A stretch of DNA of 45,667 nt from contig JAVCCW010000023.1 in assembly GCA_030765235.1 (NCBI GenBank), positions 1-45,667 on the forward strand, in the 5' to 3' direction. Made by a program: the position numbers and the translations under genes. The notes beneath the pieces are model-generated. The model did not search any database. It saw only the letters and a list, made by a program, of their open reading frames with translations, and had not been told where the DNA came from. Shown here in pieces: positions 36,701 through 42,700 of this stretch. Position 1 is the first letter of the stretch. Every line of letters starts with the position of its first letter. The stretch is from Candidatus Gorgyraea atricola (GTDB lineage: Bacteria; Omnitrophota; Gorgyraeia; Gorgyraeales; Gorgyraeaceae).

Positions 36701-39700
36701 TTCTCTATTAACTCCGGTACTTTTTCTAGTTTCTTTAGTTCCTTTAACTTTTCGAGTTTGTCTGCCTGCTCTCCCTCTGGTGTTGGTTTTGCCAGAGAAT
36801 ATACAATCGCAACTATTATAAGAGCAATGGCAAATTTCTCAAAAAAGTACCCAAAGTTATGGACTTCCTCTGTCTTGCCGTCTTTTTCTTTCTTGTGACT
36901 GCTAGCTCGGCTGCCTTCACTATCATAACCATAGGTCATTATTACTTTCTGGTTTTTGGTCATGCTAGCTACTGCGTAGGTAAATGTACTTCCTATTGCC
37001 CGGCCAGCCTGTTCAGCAAGAAAACCTATTATCATGGCAACCAAAGGTCCTAATCCTGCAGCAGTACAGATTATTATTGCCAAAGCGCTGAATATAATGC
37101 CCAGCGTGCCCTTGCCGCTCTTTATAACCTTGGTGTATGTATCAAGATCAGTAACGCTCTTTACTAAATGTCCGTTCTTATAGCTATTCTCAATAGTCGC
37201 GGTGGTGGTATATTTTACTGTGTTGCCGCCTTCTTCCTTGGTCTGGTATCTCTTTCCTTTTTCCCTGTAGGAGGCTATGTTTCCAAAGCCGTCATATTTT
37301 ATGTTCTTTCTTGTAAATATCTGCTGTTCTTTGCGGCCGGATGGGCTATAATTAGTCTGGTCAAAGGATGAGATTTGTCCAAGGGAATTGTAGCGGATAT
37401 TTGACTGGGTATATGGGTCTATCTTATCAAATCTATGTTTATTGCAATTCCAAAATCTAGAGCCAGTACTCTTAAACTCCTTGACCCTGCCTTTTAGGTC
37501 ATATTTAAATCCAGTCGATGTTTCTTCATGGTCATATAAAACTCTGTATTGATATTCTAATTTGGTCACGGGCACTAAGTTATCGTAATAATAGTCCTCA
37601 TCATGAATGGCTTCTATAAGGTTTGTCTCGAAGTCTGTCGTGCCTAGAAGATATGCATAATCCTCGTCGCTTACCACATCTGCATGTCCTAGTAACGTAT
37701 CTTTTTTATATGTCCACTTACTCCAGCATGTTCCTTTTGTATGCTTGGTCGCAATCTGACCGTAGTTATCATAAGTGAGATTAACCTCCCAGCTATATTC
37801 ACTGAGATTCTCATTAGACCCTGTTTCATAGTAATACGTGGATTTTCCATGATCGTGATAATTTCCATAGTAGTAATATGTTCTATGGAAATTAAAAGTA
37901 CCGCGGCTATCTTCTCCATGGAGACTCTCTACGTCAAGGCGATTCATGCCACCATAATAGGTAAGATTAACTACTGAATAGCTGGTAACTTCATAACCTT
38001 CCTCTACGAATGCCCCCCAATCAAGCAATCCTGTTTCATCACCTATTTCATCATATATTTTTATCTCATTACCTATGCCTTTTGTGTTTTCTGTGTTTTT
38101 AAGTTCAGTACCCAGGATCTCTTCTACCCTTAAGGTCTGGCGCACAACAGTCCCATCTATATTATTCACCTTTATCCTCAGCGTCTTCTCAGTAATATAT
38201 TTGTCTCCGCCGCTTAATAGTGCACCTGTTATATCAAAGGTAATGCTACGCGTCCTGGTCCCGACTTTCATATGAGAGTTCTCATCCCTTATGTAGGTAA
38301 TAAAATCGAAACTTTTCTCATCTGAATAGTGGCTGGTCCACTTACTCCTAAGCAGATTAGAAAGTCTATTAGGCTTGGAGAAGGCGGTCAAGTTAATCCC
38401 ATAACTCTCATGATTTATTGCGCCTTTCTGCCTTCCTGCTATGTCTTTAAAAATATCGCTGTATTGGGAACAATATTCATAGAATAAGGAGCTGCCGCGC
38501 ATTATTAAATTCTCCCACTCAAGATTCCCATCTGCATCTACATCTGGCTGATCTGTAAGATTAACACTTATAAGAATATCCCATTGTGCGCTTAATATGC
38601 TTGTCTCTGTAAGAGTAACAGTGCCAAATGAATAGCCATCTCTTCTTCTCAGAAAATATATCAAAGAATTCTTCTCTGGTATAATAGAATCTTGTGAGGC
38701 GACACCCCATTCATCTAAAGACTGCGTGGAATATCCCACAATTACACCCTGATTATTTCTATAACTCTCTATCCTTTGAAGGGTGTAAAACTCTGGGGAG
38801 GCAATGTTATAGTCCCTGATTTCCTCGCCCACCCTGATTCCTTGTTTGTAATAGCCTGCTGTTGTGCTCTTTCTTACAAGGATTCCATTGGTGAGGTCCT
38901 TAAGAACTGTATCGCCAATATTTTCGCCAAAATCAAATAATTCATACGTATCTATCTCCTGCGCAACCTGCCACCTGTATGTAGCGACATAGTGAGACTG
39001 ATTTGCTGTTTCCGACCACCTCCCAAATGCTGCCAACTGCTTAAACACGCTGAGTATCACCTTTCTTTCAACAGCAACCTCGAACGGGTCCTTTGTCAAA
39101 GATTCATTTACATCATCAGTGGCAAGATCATCGTCCTGGGTAACAAACTCATATGAGCAGATTTCTGTAACAAGATAACCGCCTTCATTTACCTTCTTTG
39201 ATGCCACCTGCTTGGTAACAGCAATGGGATCTTCATAATCAGCCGTACTTAAATCTCCATCGTATCCGGGGATATAATCTTTAAATATAGTCTCTGTCTC
39301 TACAGAACCATCTAAGGTGTTTTTCTTTCTCCTTACTTCTTTTATTCCTGATTTGAAATGCATCTGATTATCGGAATTATTAAAATCGTTTATAATATAA
39401 TTACCGGAAGAAAAGTCTGCCCTGTATATGCGGGCCACTACAACATCATATGTAGAGGTCTTGGATACAATTTCGCTATCTTCTATCGCGGTCCACGATA
39501 TTTCCTTCATGCTTTCTACATATTTTGGAGAATCAGGGGAACTGGAATCATAGATTGCATCATAAGTTATCACAACTGTACATAATTCTTTTATCGGATT
39601 TCCGTCCCCATCCACATCTCCGTCCTCATTCACAAAATCTCTGTAGAACTCTTGACGAGAAACATACTGTTTAGAATAGATTTCATTAGAAAGGTCGTGG

Positions 39701-42700
39701 CAGATGATATCAGAGGTATCTATAACTTCAACTACTCTTTTGACATTCTCTATAGTCTCTATTTTTTTCGAGTATTCTTTTATAGTAGATAATTGCCATA
39801 CAGTAGCCTTTAAATCATCTATTGCATATTCCCTGTTTTCAACGACCTTTTTAGCTCTATAAATGCCTTCACTTATTTCCTCTTTCTCACGGTATATAAG
39901 CTGTAGCGACTCTTTGAAATGCAGGCCATCAATATTTACCCAGCTCTCTACGTGGCTGACCGGCATTGTGCTGTCATCATATAGCTCCTCCTCGGCATAG
40001 TAACTATAGGTAAAGGTATCAAAGATATCTTGGTCACCAACACTTATAAGATGCTCTGAGACGCGGACGAGTCTGTCATCTGAAATGCTCTCATTGTTCT
40101 CATCGGTGGCACTGTCATTAAGTAAGGTTTCATATTGGAAATCAACTGATTCTCTTACGAGATTTGTGCCGCTCGGGTCTACGATATTTCTTATGTCTAC
40201 CCACACGACTGTCTCTTCCTCATTTATCTCGTTCTTTCTCTTATCCCTGAATGTATAACGGATATTGTCTGTGTAAAGAATCCCGCCTACATTAAACTTG
40301 GTATTTATGATCTCTACGTGGATCTTACCTTCTTTCTGAGACTCAAAATCTCCAGCTATCTCTCTCCACTCATGGTGGGTCTCCTGTACATATTCCATTA
40401 GTTGTGTGTTTACCTTATATAGGTTTATAGCTTCGTTGTCAGGCACTGAAGAATCTTCCTCCCAGTAGCCATCTTCATTAAAACTGCCTGATTCCCACGC
40501 TCCAATAGCAAAATAGATCTCTATGACATTCACGGTTGTATTAGGCTTTATGGTCCCATCTGTTTCGTCTATTACCTCACGCTCATCAGAATAGTCATAC
40601 CTGATATTGTCCAGTAACAGCTCATCGTCAAACACGTGGAAGGTCTGGGTTATGGTCTTGGTTAGAATCAATTCACGTACATCGTCCCACACGTCCTCTT
40701 TATGGATATGCTGTACAGCCTCAACAAAATAACCTCCACCTTGATAAATGACATCCCAATCAGTGGTGTAATATATGCGTGTCTCTACTACACTGTCAAA
40801 TACGCTGAGTCTATAGTTATACTGCACAGTATCGAGTAAGAATAAGTAATCTTCTGTAGGCGTATAGTTTTCTGAATGTGCGTGATCAGTATAATTATTT
40901 GACCCTTGCACTAAACCTAAAGGTATAGGTACATAGTTTTCCACAACTTGCACTTTGCGTGGATCTTCTGACCCAAAAACTTCTTTCTCGGACTCATATG
41001 CATACTGGACCTTGTCTAAATATCTTTGCTCTTCATCTATGAATCTCCAGTCATAATACTCAATTACCTTTACAGTCTTTAGTCCTTCAAGGGTCTGTCG
41101 TTCGGTAATATATTGCTCTATATTTGAACTCATGGACTGCAAGCCTGGCTCAGTACTTTCAGTATTGGTATAAAGGACATCGTTATCGCCTTTAGTATGA
41201 TAGCGTTCCTGGGTCTTATAAATAGTCTTATTGCCAGGGACATCATATGTGAGTGTAAAATTAGTAACAGTATATGCCTTATGCTTTTTAGGACCTGGCT
41301 TTGACTTATCTGATATACCCTCTGTAGCATATACCTCATACTCTTCATCATCTATTTCATGCAATTCCCTGGTACTCTTAAAAGAAATCTGCAATTCCGT
41401 TTTTATCGAGCCTTCGTATGTCTGCGTGTTGGTAACAACCCTGCCACCTATGCCAGGTATTGGATCCTGTTCAAAGGTCTTCCATGATTTAAATGTGGTG
41501 GTACCTATATACTGATTAGTCGCGTTTATACCTAAACCTGCTTCGTAATTTTTCAAGACATCTACGATAATGCCGTCTTGCTCTTCTTCTCTATAATTAA
41601 GCTGCAGGGCTGTAAGCACTGGCTTATCCATGCCATGTATGGACTCATAATAAGCTGATACGCGTTTAGCACTGCCATCCAATTCATCCACAACTGTATA
41701 GTCCTTTTGAAGATTTATTAAGAATACGCCTGGAGTATCGACCATGTCTATACCAGATAGATCCCCTTGCATGCCTTCAAAGGATTCAATAATAGTAACA
41801 TCTTTACTATCTGTCTCATTGTTTTCAGGATTAATAATTACTTCATCGTCATGGTCCAATGTGTATATGTATCTTACAGAAGATACTATGCCAAGGAACT
41901 TTGTCTCCTGAACCCTTATGTCACGAGTCATGCCATCAAGTTTAGTTTTGCGCTTATCAAGGTATTCCTCTATGGTACTATTAAGGAATGACTCGTTATT
42001 AATGATATCGAAATTCTTTATCGTAGTGATGATTTTCTGCCTATCGGAATCCCAGTCTTTGCTGGTGTTTTGTCTAGAAACAAGGTGTCCCTTACCGTCT
42101 ATAACATCGTAATTTTCTGTGACTTGCTCTAACTTGCCATCTCCTGATATCTGCGCGTAGGACTTTTGAGCTGTTGCAAAGTCAGAGTTAAAGGTGAAAC
42201 CAGCTCCTGATGGCATTACTATCTGGTCCTCACGGTGCGTGACTATGATACTATTTCCAGATGAGTGAAACCCCTTATAGGTAAACCAGCGACCTGTGTG
42301 GGTAATGCCATTACCTAGATATGTATCAGTAATAGTTAAAACTGTAGCATCAGCTAGGCCCTTCATATCCAAGTTCCTCAGGCCAACGCCGTTATAGATG
42401 TATTGGATTTGATATGGACGATCCTGGGTTATATTAGCCCCATTTGTAGCATTGTAGAACTTTACTACAGTGACGAGCTTGCTAGTCCAGTCTAGATCTG
42501 TATCGTGTATAGTCTTATAACTCCTGTATGCCTCGCCTACGACAAGTATGCGGCCCGAAGGCAGGTCTATGTATTCAAATTTCACTGAGAAACTAACAAT
42601 GCCATTCTCTGCAGGATCCCATTCTTTACAAGAGATAGTTGTGCTGTCCTCAAAACTAAAGTGTCTATAATCATTTGTTATATTAGCTACCTCTCCAGCA

